Source: Stutzerimonas xanthomarina | Lineage (GTDB): Bacteria > Pseudomonadota > Gammaproteobacteria > Pseudomonadales > Pseudomonadaceae | Length of the DNA stretch: 64,000 nt | Assembly (NCBI RefSeq): GCF_003935375.1 | Contig: NZ_RHQM01000009.1 | Coordinates: 124,001 to 188,000, forward strand | Direction: 5' to 3' | In this document: piece after piece, positions 9,518 through 19,972 of the stretch | How positions within the stretch are numbered: the first letter of the stretch is position 1 | Layout of the letters: each line of letters starts with the position of its first letter | Program-made: the position numbers and the translations under genes | The notes under the pieces: model-generated | What the model was told of the DNA's origin: nothing | What the model saw: the letters and a program-made list of their open reading frames with translations, nothing else | Databases searched by the model: none

Positions 9518-10864
9518 TCACTTGCCAGCGACCATCATTCGCTCCATCAACACCGAGCCGGTCCGCACGTTGCCGCGCGTTTCCACATCGCAACCGACCG
9601 CCACGATCTGGCGGAACATGTCGCGCAGATTTCCGGCAATCGTTACTTCCTGTACCGGGAACTGGATCTCGCCATTCTCGATCCAGTAGCCGCCGGCGCC
9701 GCGAGAATAGTCGCCGGTCACCAGATTCAGGCCCTGTCCCATCAGCTCCGTCACCAGCAGGCCTCGGCCCATGCGCCGGATCAACGCCGCCTGATCCTCG
9801 TCCCCATGGCTGACGAACAGGTTGTGCACACCCCCAGCGTTGGCCGTACTGGGCATACCAAGCTTGCGTCCGGAATAGGTCGAAAGCACATAGGACAGCA
9901 AGCGACCGTTTTCCACGAACGGCTTGGCATAGGTTGCCAGGCCATCGCCATCGTAGCTGGCACTACCGAGGGCACGGGGAATGTGCGGACGCTCATCGAG
10001 GCTCAGCCACTCGGGAAACAGCGTCTGCCCCAGGGCATCCTCGAGATAGGACGCCTTGCGGTAGAGATTTCCGCCGGAAATCGCTGCAATGAAGTGGCCA
10101 AACAGACCGGTCGCCAGCTCGGGGGCGAAAAGTACCGGCACTTCGCAGGTAGGAACCGGGCGCGCGCCCAGACGTCGCACGGCACGTTCGGCTGCGCGCC
10201 GGCCGATGGTCTGCGGGTCGAGCAGCGCCTCGCCGATGCGATTGACGTCGTAGAAATAGTCACGCTGCATCTGCCCTTCGCTCTCGGCGATCATCACGCA
10301 ACTCAGGCTGTGACGGCTGCTGCAATAGCCCCCGATGAAGCCGTTGCTGTTGCCATAGGCGCGGCAGCCCTGATGGGTATTTAGCGTAGTGCCGTCTGCG
10401 TTGCGGATACGCTGATCGAAGGCGAACGCGGCGTCTTCACAGCTGAGCGCCTGCTCGATGGCCTGTTCGGGGGTGACCGCCCACGGATGGTAAAGATCGA
10501 GATCGGGAAGCTCGCGCGCCATCAGCGTAGCGTCAGCGAGGCCAGCAAATTCGTCCTCCGAGGCATGCCTGGCGATGGCCAGCGCGGCGGCTACGGTTTC
10601 ACGGATGGCGTCGTCACCACTGCCGGTGGTGCTCGCAGTGCCTTTGCTCTGGCCGACATAGAGCGTGATGCCGAAGCCCTGGTCGCGATTGAACTCGACC
10701 GTCTCCACCTCGCGCTGACGCACTGTGGTCGACAGCCCCTGCTCCATGGAGACCGAAACCTCGCTGGCGCTGGCGCCCTGCCGACGCGCTTCCTCGATGA
10801 TGCGCTCGACCTTCTCGCGCAAACCGGGCAGCGCGTGCGGGCCGATGCCCTCTTCTTCACTCAT
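9518..10864 (-). CDS. pmbA: PmbA (TldE), metalloprotease-related subunit
   Basis: 448 aa, U62/TldE family. The N-terminal half has TVRQREVETVEFNRDQGFGI and the C-terminal half has SRGAGGYWIENGEI. TldD-TldE form a heterodimeric protease that trims unfolded peptides (microcin B17, CcdA in E. coli). TldE lacks the zinc HEXXXH motif, as here. I start it at ATG 10864 (MSEEEG) because GGGAG lies upstream; a TTG at 10876 has no such site. Its partner tldD lies about 0.7 kb away on the same strand, separated by the oppositely oriented darP. Confidence 0.94.
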   Translation of the reverse strand: MSEEEGIGPHALPGLREKVERIIEEARRQGASASEVSVSMEQGLSTTVRQREVETVEFNRDQGFGITLYVGQSKGTASTTGSGDDAIRETVAAALAIARHASEDEFAGLADATLMARELPDLDLYHPWAVTPEQAIEQALSCEDAAFAFDQRIRNADGTTLNTHQGCRAYGNSNGFIGGYCSSRHSLSCVMIAESEGQMQRDYFYDVNRIGEALLDPQTIGRRAAERAVRRLGARPVPTCEVPVLFAPELATGLFGHFIAAISGGNLYRKASYLEDALGQTLFPEWLSLDERPHIPRALGSASYDGDGLATYAKPFVENGRLLSYVLSTYSGRKLGMPSTANAGGVHNLFVSHGDEDQAALIRRMGRGLLVTELMGQGLNLVTGDYSRGAGGYWIENGEIQFPVQEVTIAGNLRDMFRQIVAVGCDVETRGNVRTGSVLMERMMVAGK

Positions 10865-10976
10865 AAGCACTCCCAAACCACTGCAATCGAATCAAGTTGC
10901 AACCTGGCGCCGCTCCTCTGAAGCCTGCTGCCAGGGCTGCTGTTATCATGGCGGCATTTCCTAGTGGACCATCCCC

Positions 10977-11498
10977 ATGTCTGAACACTCCGACGCCGAC
11001 GATTTCGACGAAAAAAGCAAGTCCCAGGTCAAACGCGAGCTGCTTGCCCTGCAGGAGCTAGGCGAGCGGCTAACTACCCTCAAGCCCGACCTCATCGCTC
11101 GCCTGCCGCTGAGCGACGCGTTGCAGAAGGCGCTGGCCGACGCGCCGAAACACAAGGCGCATATCGCGCGCAAACGGCACATCCAGTACATCGGTAAGCT
11201 GATGCGCGACCAGGATGTCGATGCCATTCTCGCGCTGGTCGATCAACTGGACGCCTCGACGCGCCAATACAACGAGCGCTTCCATGCGCTGGAGCGCTGG
11301 CGCGACCGTCTGATCGGCGGTGACGACGCCACCCTGGAAGCGTTCGTAACCGAATACCCCGAGACCGACCGCCAGCATCTGCGCGGGCTGATCCGCCACG
11401 CCCAGCACGAGGCGGCGCGCGACAAGCCGCCGGCCGCCAGCCGCAAGATATTCAAGTACATCCGCGAACTGGACGAAGCCAAACGCGGCTTGCGCTGA
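10977..11498 (+). CDS. darP: DarP (YjgA), ribosome-associated protein
   Basis: 173 aa, DUF615 family, helical and charged. It starts [20 protein letters not shown] and contains [14 protein letters not shown] near residue 62. In E. coli DarP helps late 50S subunit assembly. A -10-like TTATCAT (10943-10949) lies 28 bp upstream. It stands alone between pmbA and tldD, which are on the other strand. Confidence 0.92.
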   Translation: MSEHSDADDFDEKSKSQVKRELLALQELGERLTTLKPDLIARLPLSDALQKALADAPKHKAHIARKRHIQYIGKLMRDQDVDAILALVDQLDASTRQYNERFHALERWRDRLIGGDDATLEAFVTEYPETDRQHLRGLIRHAQHEAARDKPPAASRKIFKYIRELDEAKRGLR

Positions 11499-11562
11499 CG
11501 GCGATCTCAACCCGTACCTCAACCTCTACCCTTGAAGCTCGCGGCTGGCACTCGCCGCGGCT

Positions 11563-13005
11563 TCACGCACCCGTTCCGCCTACGGTTATCTCGTCGATCT
11601 TCACGGTCGGCTGGCCGACGCCCACCGGCACCGACTGCCCATCCTTGCCACAGGTGCCGACACCGCTGTCGAGCGCCAGGTCGTTACCGACCATCGACAC
11701 CCGGTTCATCACCTCGGGGCCATTGCCTATCAGCGTCGCGCCCTTCACCGGCGCGGTGATCTTGCCGTCCTCGATCAGATAGGCCTCACTGGTGGAGAAG
11801 ACGAACTTGCCGCTGGTGATGTCGACCTGACCGCCGCCGAGGCTGGCGCAGTAGATGCCCTTCTTCACCGAGCGAATGATTTCCTGCGGATCGCTTTCGC
11901 CGGCCAGCATGTAGGTGTTGGTCATGCGCGGCATCGGTAGATGCGCGTAAGACTCGCGGCGGCCGTTACCGGTCGGCGTGACGCCCATCAGGCGGGCGTT
12001 TAACTTGTCCTGGATATAACCCTTGAGAATGCCGTTCTCGATCAGCGTGGTGCATTGGGTCGGCGTGCCTTCGTCATCGACGCTGAGCGAACCTCGGCGA
12101 TCCGCCAGGGTACCGTCATCGACGATGGTGCACAGGCTCGATGCCACCTTCTGCCCGATCCGGCCACTGTAGGCCGAGCTGCCCTTGCGATTGAAATCAC
12201 CCTCCAGGCCATGGCCGACGGCCTCGTGCAACAGCACGCCGGACCAGCCAGGCCCAAGCACAACCGGCAAGGAACCGGCCGGTGCCGGCACCGCTTCGAG
12301 GTTGACCAGCGCCTGACGCAGTGCCTCGCGGGCGTAGCCCATGGCGCGATCCTCGCTGAGGAAGTACTGGTAGCCGGTACGCCCGCCGCCACCCTGGCCA
12401 CCGCGCTCGCGGCGGCCGTTCTGCTCGACGATCACGCTGACGTTGAAACGCACCAGAGGGCGGATGTCGGCCGCCATACCACCGTCCATTCCGGCCACCA
12501 GGATATGCTCCCAGACGCCCGCTAGGCTTACAGTCACCTGCTTGATGCGAGGGTCCAGCGCCCTGGTCGCGACGTCGATGCGCTTGAGCAGCTCGACTTT
12601 CTCGGCACGGCCGAGCCCGTCGAGCGGATTGTCCTGCGCGTACAACGGCGCGAATGCCTCCCTGGACAGCACCTTGACCTGGCCTTGCTGGCCGCTGCGC
12701 GCGATGGAGCGTGCAGCCTGAGCCGCCTGACGCAATGCATCGGCAGTGATCGCGTTGCTGTAGGCGAAACCGGTTTTCTCGCCGGACAGTGCGCGCACGC
12801 CGACGCCCTGCTCCAGATGGAAGCCGCCCTCCTTGACGATGCCATCCTCGAGCACCCAGGACTCGGAAACCTGATCCTGAAAGTACAGGTCCGCCGCATC
12901 CACGCCGGGCCCGGCGAGTTCACCGAGCAAGCCTGGCAGGTCATCGATACCCAGGCCGCCAGGTGTCAGCAGTCGCTCGGTGACAGGTAACAGCAGTTCA
13001 CTCAT
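11563..13005 (-). CDS. tldD: TldD, zinc metalloprotease
   Basis: 480 aa, normal length. The zinc motif [11 protein letters not shown] puts the ligands at H260 and H265 with catalytic E261. It is the catalytic subunit of TldD/TldE. The start ATG 13005 ([10 protein letters not shown]) matches the family; the open frame to 13242 is a shadow of the next gene. The nitrilase gene ends 2 bp upstream, so the two are probably cotranscribed. Confidence 0.95.
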   Translation of the reverse strand: MSELLLPVTERLLTPGGLGIDDLPGLLGELAGPGVDAADLYFQDQVSESWVLEDGIVKEGGFHLEQGVGVRALSGEKTGFAYSNAITADALRQAAQAARSIARSGQQGQVKVLSREAFAPLYAQDNPLDGLGRAEKVELLKRIDVATRALDPRIKQVTVSLAGVWEHILVAGMDGGMAADIRPLVRFNVSVIVEQNGRRERGGQGGGGRTGYQYFLSEDRAMGYAREALRQALVNLEAVPAPAGSLPVVLGPGWSGVLLHEAVGHGLEGDFNRKGSSAYSGRIGQKVASSLCTIVDDGTLADRRGSLSVDDEGTPTQCTTLIENGILKGYIQDKLNARLMGVTPTGNGRRESYAHLPMPRMTNTYMLAGESDPQEIIRSVKKGIYCASLGGGQVDITSGKFVFSTSEAYLIEDGKITAPVKGATLIGNGPEVMNRVSMVGNDLALDSGVGTCGKDGQSVPVGVGQPTVKIDEITVGGTGA

Positions 13006-13007
13006 AT

Positions 13008-13853
13008 TCACTCCAAACGGTCCGTGGCCAGGCACGGTACGGAAAATCGGCGGTGGCGCTGCAGCGGCATTCGCTGGCGGATGGCAGCCTGTTCGGACGC
13101 ATCCCGAGCGGCAACCAAAGCCGCCTCGCCAGTCGCCTGCTCGCACAGCAGACGGCCCCATGGGTCCACGATAGACGAATGCCCATGGGTGAGGCGACCA
13201 CCAGGATGCTCTCCACCCTGTGCGGCAGCCAGGATATAGCACTGAGTCTCGATGGCACGGGCACGAATCAACGTCGCCCAGTGCGCTTCACCGGTCACCG
13301 TGGTGAACGCCGACGGCACGCTGATCAACTCGGCACCTGCCGCCCTCAGCGCACCATACAGCTCGGCGAAACGCAGGTCATAACACACGCTCAGCCCCAA
13401 GCGTCCAACCGGTGTGTCGGCGATCACCAGCCGTTGCCCCGCCGCATAGTCGTCCGATTCACGGTAGTGACCACGGTTGTCAGCGACCTCCGCATCGAAC
13501 AGATGCAGCTTGTCGTAGCGCGCCACCCGCTGCCCCTGATCATCGAACAGCAGCGAGCAGGCATTCGGCTTGCCCTGCGGGTCGTCGTCGGGTGGTAACG
13601 GCAAGGTGCCAGCCACGATCCACAACCTGAGGTCACGGGCGACCTGCTTCAACCAGGGCAGGATCGGCCCGTCGCCAGCGGCTTCGGCGCGACCCAGTCG
13701 CGGTAGATCGCTGCGGCCCATTGCGGCGAAGTTCTCCGGTAGCACCGCCAGCCGCGCGCCCGCTTCGGCCGCCTGCTCGAGCAGCTCGCGCGCGCGGGCC
13801 AGATTGAGCGTTACATCCGCCTGGCTGGCCATCTGAATCACGGCTAAGGACAT
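13008..13853 (-). CDS. Carbon-nitrogen hydrolase (nitrilase family, Nit/deaminated-glutathione amidase type)
   Basis: 281 aa. The nitrilase-fold triad is visible: E40 (VLPENF), K115 (YDKLHLFD) and C157 (SVCYDLRF). It is the PA4475-type protein found between yhdP and tldD in Pseudomonas. The nearest characterised relatives are Nit1-like amidases that repair deaminated glutathione; that specificity is an inference. Start ATG 13853 ([10 protein letters not shown]). Confidence 0.9.
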   Translation of the reverse strand: MSLAVIQMASQADVTLNLARARELLEQAAEAGARLAVLPENFAAMGRSDLPRLGRAEAAGDGPILPWLKQVARDLRLWIVAGTLPLPPDDDPQGKPNACSLLFDDQGQRVARYDKLHLFDAEVADNRGHYRESDDYAAGQRLVIADTPVGRLGLSVCYDLRFAELYGALRAAGAELISVPSAFTTVTGEAHWATLIRARAIETQCYILAAAQGGEHPGGRLTHGHSSIVDPWGRLLCEQATGEAALVAARDASEQAAIRQRMPLQRHRRFSVPCLATDRLE

Positions 13854-13890
13854 GCTATCCCCGATGCTGAAAGACCCGGCTCGATGCGGA

Positions 13891-16800
13891 TCAGTTGGGC
13901 TTTTCGAATGGTTTGTCGAAGCTGATCTTAGGCGCCTGCCAAGGCCCCTTGACGTCGTACTGTACGCTGGCGAAACGCGCCACGCGGTCGCCGAGCAGCT
14001 TGTCCACCACGAACAGCGCCCCGCCGATCGCCGGTGCGCCGACAATCAGCGCCGCCAGCGGCAGGTTGTTGCTGATCGGCAAGGTAACCAGCAACTTGGC
14101 GTCGATCTCGTCACGCGCCATATCCAGCCTGCCATCCAGCTCAAGGTTGGTCGACGGACCGCTGACAGTGATGGGCTCGCGGGTATTGAACACACCCTCC
14201 TCGGCCAGCAACCGCCCATCCAGCCGGTCGTAACTGAGCCCCTTGCTGAACAGATCGGAGAAGTCCAGCCGCAGGCGGCGCCCTATCGAATTGAAGTTGA
14301 GCACGCCGAACACGCGCAGCGCCTGGGCGCTGCCGTCGATCTCGACAAACTGCCCCTTGCGCAGCCGAGGTCGCATGCTGCCGGAATAGCGCGCCATGGC
14401 GAACCAGGCCGGCGAACCAGGCCACTGCCCATCCACATCTAGGCGAAAACTGTCACTGGTCACCGAAGGCGCAAAGCCCCACGCAAGCAATACGTCAGCG
14501 AGATTGCGCCCTTCGAGGCGGCCCTTGTACCAGGTCTGCGCACTGCCCCAGCCGCCGTTCCCGGTAATCTTCAGGCCCTTGAGGTCGAGAGCGATATCGC
14601 GGAACTCGGTCCCGCCGCTGACCGGGCGCAGCTTCAACGCCCAGGCGCCGAGCACATCGTCGCCCAGGGAAACCCGTTCGATCGCGACATCCATTGCCGG
14701 CAGGCTTTGCGGGTCGACATCAGCCAGCGGATCGGGTCGTTCCTTGACCGCCTCGTCGGATTGCGCGGCAGCCGGCAGACGCAGGCGCTGGAGATCGGCA
14801 ACGATGATGCCGCCCTCGGTATCTGGCAGGCGAACCGAGCCGCTGATGATCGAACTGCGAAGGCCAAGGTCCCAGGCTTCGCTCATTCGCCGCAGGTCCA
14901 GCCCAAGATTGTCGATCCGGGTGCCAAAACCTTCGAAACGATCGATATCGACCTGCGCCCGGCGCAGCAGCGAGCCAGTCGTCTGCTGCGCTTGTGCCTT
15001 GCCGTGTTGTTCGAGCACCGCCTGCCAGGCTTTCAAGTCGAACTGCGGCAGGCGCCCCCTGACATAAAGCCCGGCACTGGCCGGAAGATTGGCCGCCCCA
15101 GGCCCGAGACGCAGCTCGCCGCGCCCCTGCGCCCAGACACCCGGCGGCGCAGCGAACGTCAGTGCGGCGAGTGACCCGTGCCGGACACCGTAGCGACGCT
15201 CGGCTCCTTGCAGGGACATCCGCAACGAGGTGTCACGGCGCTCGCGTGCAGGCTTGCCGAACGGCGCTGGCAGATCGATGCGCAGCCCCTGTAGCGAAGA
15301 GTCGATCTGCAACTGACTGTCCTCACCCGCCAGATCCAGTCGCAACTGATAGGCCAGCTCACCGCTGGCGGGCAGCGACTGCTCGATCGCGAGCCACTCA
15401 GCCAGACGCTTCAACCCCACGGCGCCCTGTGCCTCCACGCGAGAGGCAGGCTTGCCAGTCGCTCCTGTCGCTACCGCCTTGCCCTTGACCGGAGCGCCGA
15501 ACAGACGCGCCTGGATGGCCTCTGCACTCAAGCCTCGCGCGGTGTCGTAGCGGAAACTGCCGCTGAGTTGCTCGAAGGCAAGCTCCGGCTCGGGAATCTT
15601 CAGTTTCGCATCGTCGCTGGCGAAATCCACGATGACCCGCGGCGTGCCCTTGCCCAGCGGGATCTGCAGATCGAGCGCGCCGCTGAGCGCACCCTGCCCC
15701 TGCCAGCCTGCGAAGATCTCACCGGTTCCGATCGGCGCCTCCTGAAGCAGCTTCAAGGCATCCGCCAGGCTGCTGGCGACCTGCCCCTTCACGGCCAACT
15801 GCGGCACGTTGCCGGCGCCGACGCGAGGAATGTCCGCTGTCGCATCACGCACGTGACTGTCGAGAATCCGCCCTTCCGCGAGCCGGACGCGAACCCCGCT
15901 GTCTTCGATCAGCACCTCGCCACGGCCCTGCTGCAGCACGGGCCAGCCGGGCTGAAACGCCAGCTCGGCATCGCGCACCTTGAAGTACAGGCTCAGGCTG
16001 CGCGCGCTGTCGGAAGCTCCCTTGCTCAATGCGCCCTGGTACTGGAAATAACCTTGCTCGACCGTACCGCTGCGAATTGCTTCCTTGAGCCAGCTGACCA
16101 ACGCCGGGCTTAACGCCGGTGAGCGTGTCGGCAAGTATTTTTCGGTAAAGCGCGCGTCGCCTTCGCTCAAGCCAACCCGCAGGTCCATGTAATCCTCTGC
16201 CGCGGGATCCCTGGCCAGGCGGATCAGGAAGTCACCGGCGATCTTGCCTTCCTCGCCGTCGATACGCAGATAGGGCGCAGCCAGCGTGAAGGCCTGCTCG
16301 TCCAGCGCCCAGGTCAGACGCCCGCCGGCGTGTCGGTAGCGCCAGGGCTCGGGATACAGTGGCGCAAGCTGCAGGCTGAAGTCGTCGCTGTCCACGCGCA
16401 GTTCTCCGCCGCCCAGGTCACCGCGTATGCTGCCACTCGCATTGCCCACCGCCGGTATCCAGTTGTGTGCGGCGAAACTGATGCGGTCCAGATTGGCTGC
16501 GAACTGCAGCCGCTGCGGCGATTCCATCTGGTGGTAGTAGTCGAGCTGCAGATTGCGCAGTGTTCCGCTGGGCTGCAGCGCGGTCAGCGTCTCGGTTGCG
16601 GCCGGTGGTAGCGGCGCCAGTGCACGGACGAGTGTGGCGATCGGCGCGATACCCAACCGATCAGCCTGCAGCTGCCAATGCTGCTGAGTCTGATCCTGCT
16701 GAACCTGGATTCGCGCATCGCCCCAGCGCTCGCCTTCGAGATCGAACGCCAGCCGGTCCAGCAGCAGCCGGTAGCCCTGCTCGTTGCGATCGATATAAGC

Positions 16801-17694
16801 CTCGCCCCCAAGGTCCTCGAGCTGAACAGGCTCACGATCGGCAAAGGACGTGATCAGTTGCGGCGCGTTAATCCGTAGAACAGCACGCTCCAGCGCCTTT
16901 TCGCGCCAGGTTGCCCACAGCTCACCTCCCATCTTCAACGTCTGCAGATGCCAGTCGGCAGTCAGTCGGCGCGGCAACCAGGCGGCCCAGTCGCTTTGTG
17001 GCAGGCTGAGATAAACCTGCGCCTCGGCGTGCTGCCAGCGTTGCGGCTGCACCCGCCCCTCAATGCGCAAGGCCAGGGGCAGGCCATCCGGCAGGATGCT
17101 GCGCCCGTCCAACCGGAGCCGCACACCGTCGACGAGCAGGCCCAGATCGGTGTAGCTCAGGGTCAGCGGCGGTTCTCCGAATGGCTCCAGCGTGATCTGG
17201 CTGTTGCGCACCGCCAGCCCACGCACCCGCTGCAACGACTCGAGAATCTTCTGCGGTTCGGGCGGTTTCTGCTCGGTACGGGTCGGCAAGCCCTCCACTC
17301 GCCACTTGCCCTCGGCATCTTCAGCGACAGACAGCTGCACGCCGCTAAACTCCAGCCGGCTCAGCCGCCACTCTCGCGCCCAGAGGCTGGCCGCCAGGTC
17401 TGGGACGATGGCAATACGGTCCAGGCGCATCGCGCTGCCACCCTCGCCGAGCAATACATCATGCGCCAGCAAACGGGGAGCGAAACCCTCCCAGCGGCCT
17501 TCGAGCCTGCCCAGCGCGATTGGCATGCCCAGCGCCGCCTGCGCCTTCTCCTGCACCTCGGCCCGGTACTCGGCGATTACAGGCACCAGCTGCCGCCCCA
17601 GGCTCACGTAGAGCGCGGCCAGAATCAGCCCGAACGCGATTACCCAGAACAGCTGGCGCGACAGTGTCACGAGGAAGGCAGCGAGGCGGTTCAT
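13891..17694 (-). CDS. yhdP: YhdP, AsmA-like inner-membrane lipid-transport protein
   Basis: 1267 aa, typical for YhdP (TIGR02099/DUF3971 plus AsmA C-terminal region). One N-terminal membrane helix (about residues 9-30: LSRQLFWVIAFGLILAALY) is followed by a long periplasmic beta-rich part. YhdP, TamB and YdbH are thought to bridge the envelope and carry phospholipids to the outer membrane. It is 38 bp upstream of the nitrilase gene and 49 bp downstream of rng, in one leftward run. Confidence 0.94.
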   Translation of the reverse strand: MNRLAAFLVTLSRQLFWVIAFGLILAALYVSLGRQLVPVIAEYRAEVQEKAQAALGMPIALGRLEGRWEGFAPRLLAHDVLLGEGGSAMRLDRIAIVPDLAASLWAREWRLSRLEFSGVQLSVAEDAEGKWRVEGLPTRTEQKPPEPQKILESLQRVRGLAVRNSQITLEPFGEPPLTLSYTDLGLLVDGVRLRLDGRSILPDGLPLALRIEGRVQPQRWQHAEAQVYLSLPQSDWAAWLPRRLTADWHLQTLKMGGELWATWREKALERAVLRINAPQLITSFADREPVQLEDLGGEAYIDRNEQGYRLLLDRLAFDLEGERWGDARIQVQQDQTQQHWQLQADRLGIAPIATLVRALAPLPPAATETLTALQPSGTLRNLQLDYYHQMESPQRLQFAANLDRISFAAHNWIPAVGNASGSIRGDLGGGELRVDSDDFSLQLAPLYPEPWRYRHAGGRLTWALDEQAFTLAAPYLRIDGEEGKIAGDFLIRLARDPAAEDYMDLRVGLSEGDARFTEKYLPTRSPALSPALVSWLKEAIRSGTVEQGYFQYQGALSKGASDSARSLSLYFKVRDAELAFQPGWPVLQQGRGEVLIEDSGVRVRLAEGRILDSHVRDATADIPRVGAGNVPQLAVKGQVASSLADALKLLQEAPIGTGEIFAGWQGQGALSGALDLQIPLGKGTPRVIVDFASDDAKLKIPEPELAFEQLSGSFRYDTARGLSAEAIQARLFGAPVKGKAVATGATGKPASRVEAQGAVGLKRLAEWLAIEQSLPASGELAYQLRLDLAGEDSQLQIDSSLQGLRIDLPAPFGKPARERRDTSLRMSLQGAERRYGVRHGSLAALTFAAPPGVWAQGRGELRLGPGAANLPASAGLYVRGRLPQFDLKAWQAVLEQHGKAQAQQTTGSLLRRAQVDIDRFEGFGTRIDNLGLDLRRMSEAWDLGLRSSIISGSVRLPDTEGGIIVADLQRLRLPAAAQSDEAVKERPDPLADVDPQSLPAMDVAIERVSLGDDVLGAWALKLRPVSGGTEFRDIALDLKGLKITGNGGWGSAQTWYKGRLEGRNLADVLLAWGFAPSVTSDSFRLDVDGQWPGSPAWFAMARYSGSMRPRLRKGQFVEIDGSAQALRVFGVLNFNSIGRRLRLDFSDLFSKGLSYDRLDGRLLAEEGVFNTREPITVSGPSTNLELDGRLDMARDEIDAKLLVTLPISNNLPLAALIVGAPAIGGALFVVDKLLGDRVARFASVQYDVKGPWQAPKISFDKPFEKPN

Positions 17695-17743
17695 CTGGAT
17701 GCGCTCCGGTCATCCTGGCCCTTGCGGCCCGGTCTACCATTGT

Positions 17744-19201
17744 TCAGAGCAACACCACGTCATACTGTTCCTGGGAGTACATGCTTTCCACCTGGAACTT
17801 GATCGAGCGACCGATAAAGGCCTCCAGGTCGGCGACATTGCCCGACTCCTCGTCGAGCAGACGATCGATCACCTTCTGATTGGCCAGCACCCGGTAGCCT
17901 TCCGCCTGGTAGGCCCGCGCCTCACGCAGGATCTCGCGGAATATCTCGTAGCAGACGGTCTCCGGCGTCTTCAGCTTGCCGCGCCCCTGACAGCACATGC
18001 AGGGTTCGCACAGCACCTGTTCGAGGCTTTCGCGGGTGCGCTTGCGGGTCATCTGCACCAGGCCGAGTTCGGTGATGCCGATGATGTTGGTCTTGGCGTG
18101 ATCGCGCTCGAGCTGCTTCTCCAGCGTGCGCAGGACCTGGCGACGATGCTCCTCGTCCTCCATGTCGATGAAGTCGATGATGATGATGCCGCCCAGATTG
18201 CGCAGCCTGAGCTGGCGGGCAATGGCAGTGGCCGACTCGAGATTGGTCTTGAAAATGGTTTCTTCCAGCGTGCGATGACCGACGAATGCACCGGTGTTGA
18301 CGTCGATGGTGGTCATCGCCTCGGCCGGATCGATGATCAGGTAACCGCCGGACTTGAGCATGACCTTGCGCTCCAGCGCCTTCTGGATCTCGTCCTCGAC
18401 GCCATAGAGATCGAAGATCGGCCGCTCGCCCGGATAGTGTTCGAGGCGGTCGCCCAGCTCGGGCATCAGCTCGCCGACGAATTGGGTGACCTTCTGGAAA
18501 TTCTCCCGCGAATCGATACGGATCTTCTCGATCCGCGGATTGACCAGATCACGCAGGGTCCGCATGGCCAGAGAGAGGTCTTCGTAGATCATCGTGGGCG
18601 CTTCGACGGTCTTGATCTGACTGGCGATCTGCTCCCACAGACGGCGCAGATAGCGGATATCCATGAGTATCTCGTCGCTGCCGGCCCCTTCAGCCGCGGT
18701 ACGCAGGATGAAGCCACCGGCTTCCTGGATGCCCTCTGCCTCAACGCATTCGGCAACGACCTGCTTGAGCCGCTCGCGCTCGGCTTCATCTTCGATACGC
18801 AGGGAAATGCCGACATGGCTGGTGCGCGGCATGTACACCAGGTAGCGCGATGGGATCGACAGCTGCGTGGTCAGGCGCGCGCCCTTGGTACCAATGGGGT
18901 CCTTGGTGACCTGCACCACCAGACTCTGGCCTTCGTGAACCAGGGCGTTGATCGGCTCGACCGCATTACCCTCGCGGGCGGAAATCTCGGAAGCATGGAT
19001 GAACGCGGCGCGATCCAGCCCTATGTCGACGAACGCCGCCTGCATACCCGGCAGGACGCGCACCACCTTGCCCTTGTAGATGTTGCCGACGATGCCGCGG
19101 CGCTGGGTGCGCTCGACATGCACCTCCTGCAGGACACCGTTCTCCACCACCGCCACCCGCGACTCCATGGGGGTGATGTTCATCAGGATTTCTTCGCTCA
19201 T
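17744..19201 (-). CDS. rng: RNase G
   Basis: 485 aa. An N-terminal S1 domain (about 37-125, RGIVGNIYKGKVVRVLPGMQ) is followed by the RNase E/G catalytic domain, with metal-binding aspartates in TTIDVNTG and IIIDFIDM and a Zn-link cysteine cluster CEPCMCC. It lacks the long C-terminal scaffold of RNase E. It matures 16S rRNA 5' ends and degrades some mRNAs. A long frame on the opposite strand is a codon-bias shadow. Confidence 0.96.
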   Translation of the reverse strand: MSEEILMNITPMESRVAVVENGVLQEVHVERTQRRGIVGNIYKGKVVRVLPGMQAAFVDIGLDRAAFIHASEISAREGNAVEPINALVHEGQSLVVQVTKDPIGTKGARLTTQLSIPSRYLVYMPRTSHVGISLRIEDEAERERLKQVVAECVEAEGIQEAGGFILRTAAEGAGSDEILMDIRYLRRLWEQIASQIKTVEAPTMIYEDLSLAMRTLRDLVNPRIEKIRIDSRENFQKVTQFVGELMPELGDRLEHYPGERPIFDLYGVEDEIQKALERKVMLKSGGYLIIDPAEAMTTIDVNTGAFVGHRTLEETIFKTNLESATAIARQLRLRNLGGIIIIDFIDMEDEEHRRQVLRTLEKQLERDHAKTNIIGITELGLVQMTRKRTRESLEQVLCEPCMCCQGRGKLKTPETVCYEIFREILREARAYQAEGYRVLANQKVIDRLLDEESGNVADLEAFIGRSIKFQVESMYSQEQYDVVLL

Positions 19202-19286
19202 TGTTGTTCTCGGCGGTGGCTTGATGTGCAGCGCTAGCTGGTGGTTGAGTCGATTCTAACCGGCCTGCGCGCCGAAGCCACGGGCT

Positions 19287-19877
19287 CTAGCTTGAGCCTT
19301 TGGTCCAACGTGGAAGTCCGAAGGCGTCGATCAGCTGCGCCGTTTCACATAACGGCAGGCCAACCACCGCCGAATAGCTGCCGTGCAACTGGCTGACGAA
19401 CACTGCGCCCCAGCCCTGGATGGCGTAACCGCCCGCCTTGTCCGCCGGCTCTCCGCTGTCCCAATAGCGTTCTGCTTCGGCTTCGTCGATGGTACGGAAG
19501 GTCACCTCGCTGATGACCACACGCACCTCGCAGGCACTTCGACTGGCCAGCGCGACGGCGGTCATGACCCGGTGCGTACGCCCGGATAGCGCCGCCAGCA
19601 TGGCGAGCCCGTCGGCACGGTCGGCAGGCTTGCCGAGAATATGCTGATCGAGCACCACGCTGGTGTCGGCACCCAGCACGCAGCCGTCGCGATCCCCCAG
19701 ACTAACGAGCCCGGCGAGCGCCTTGTCGCGCGCAACGCGCTCGACATACGCCTCGGGCGACTCGGTTGGCGAGGGCGTTTCATCGACGGAAACACTGACG
19801 AGAGAAAACGGCACGCCGATCTGCGCGAGCAATTCGCGGCGGCGGGGTGATGCCGAGGCAAGAAACAGAGCGCCCAT
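19287..19877 (-). CDS. maf: Maf-like nucleotide pyrophosphatase (YhdE type)
   Basis: 196 aa. The Maf signature [10 protein letters not shown] is at residues 8-17 and the catalytic D is in [11 protein letters not shown]. The YhdE type hydrolyses dTTP/UTP and modified nucleotides. It sits next to rng as in most gammaproteobacteria; here an extra gene separates it from mreD. Confidence 0.94.
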   Translation of the reverse strand: MGALFLASASPRRRELLAQIGVPFSLVSVSVDETPSPTESPEAYVERVARDKALAGLVSLGDRDGCVLGADTSVVLDQHILGKPADRADGLAMLAALSGRTHRVMTAVALASRSACEVRVVISEVTFRTIDEAEAERYWDSGEPADKAGGYAIQGWGAVFVSQLHGSYSAVVGLPLCETAQLIDAFGLPRWTKGSS

Positions 19878-19944
19878 GGCAGTTCCTCAGACGGTAAAGC
19901 GACAGCGTCGCATATCCGGGGTACGTCGAGGAAGGCGCAGAGGA

Positions 19945-19965
19945 CCGGCGTAAGGACTACGCCGG
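19945..19965 (-). terminator. Hairpin after the PEGA/coiled-coil gene
   Basis: CCGGCGTA (19945-19952) pairs perfectly with TACGCCGG (19958-19965) across 5 nt, just past the stop of the 19973-21127 gene. Only a weak pyrimidine tract (TCCTCT) follows on the minus strand. Confidence 0.4.
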
Positions 19966-19972
19966 GCATGGA

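Noticed and set aside
17699..19237. 512-codon open frame on the plus strand across rng
   Set aside because: It is fully antisense to the well-supported rng gene, has no recognisable domain, and its amino-acid make-up is that of a high-GC shadow frame.
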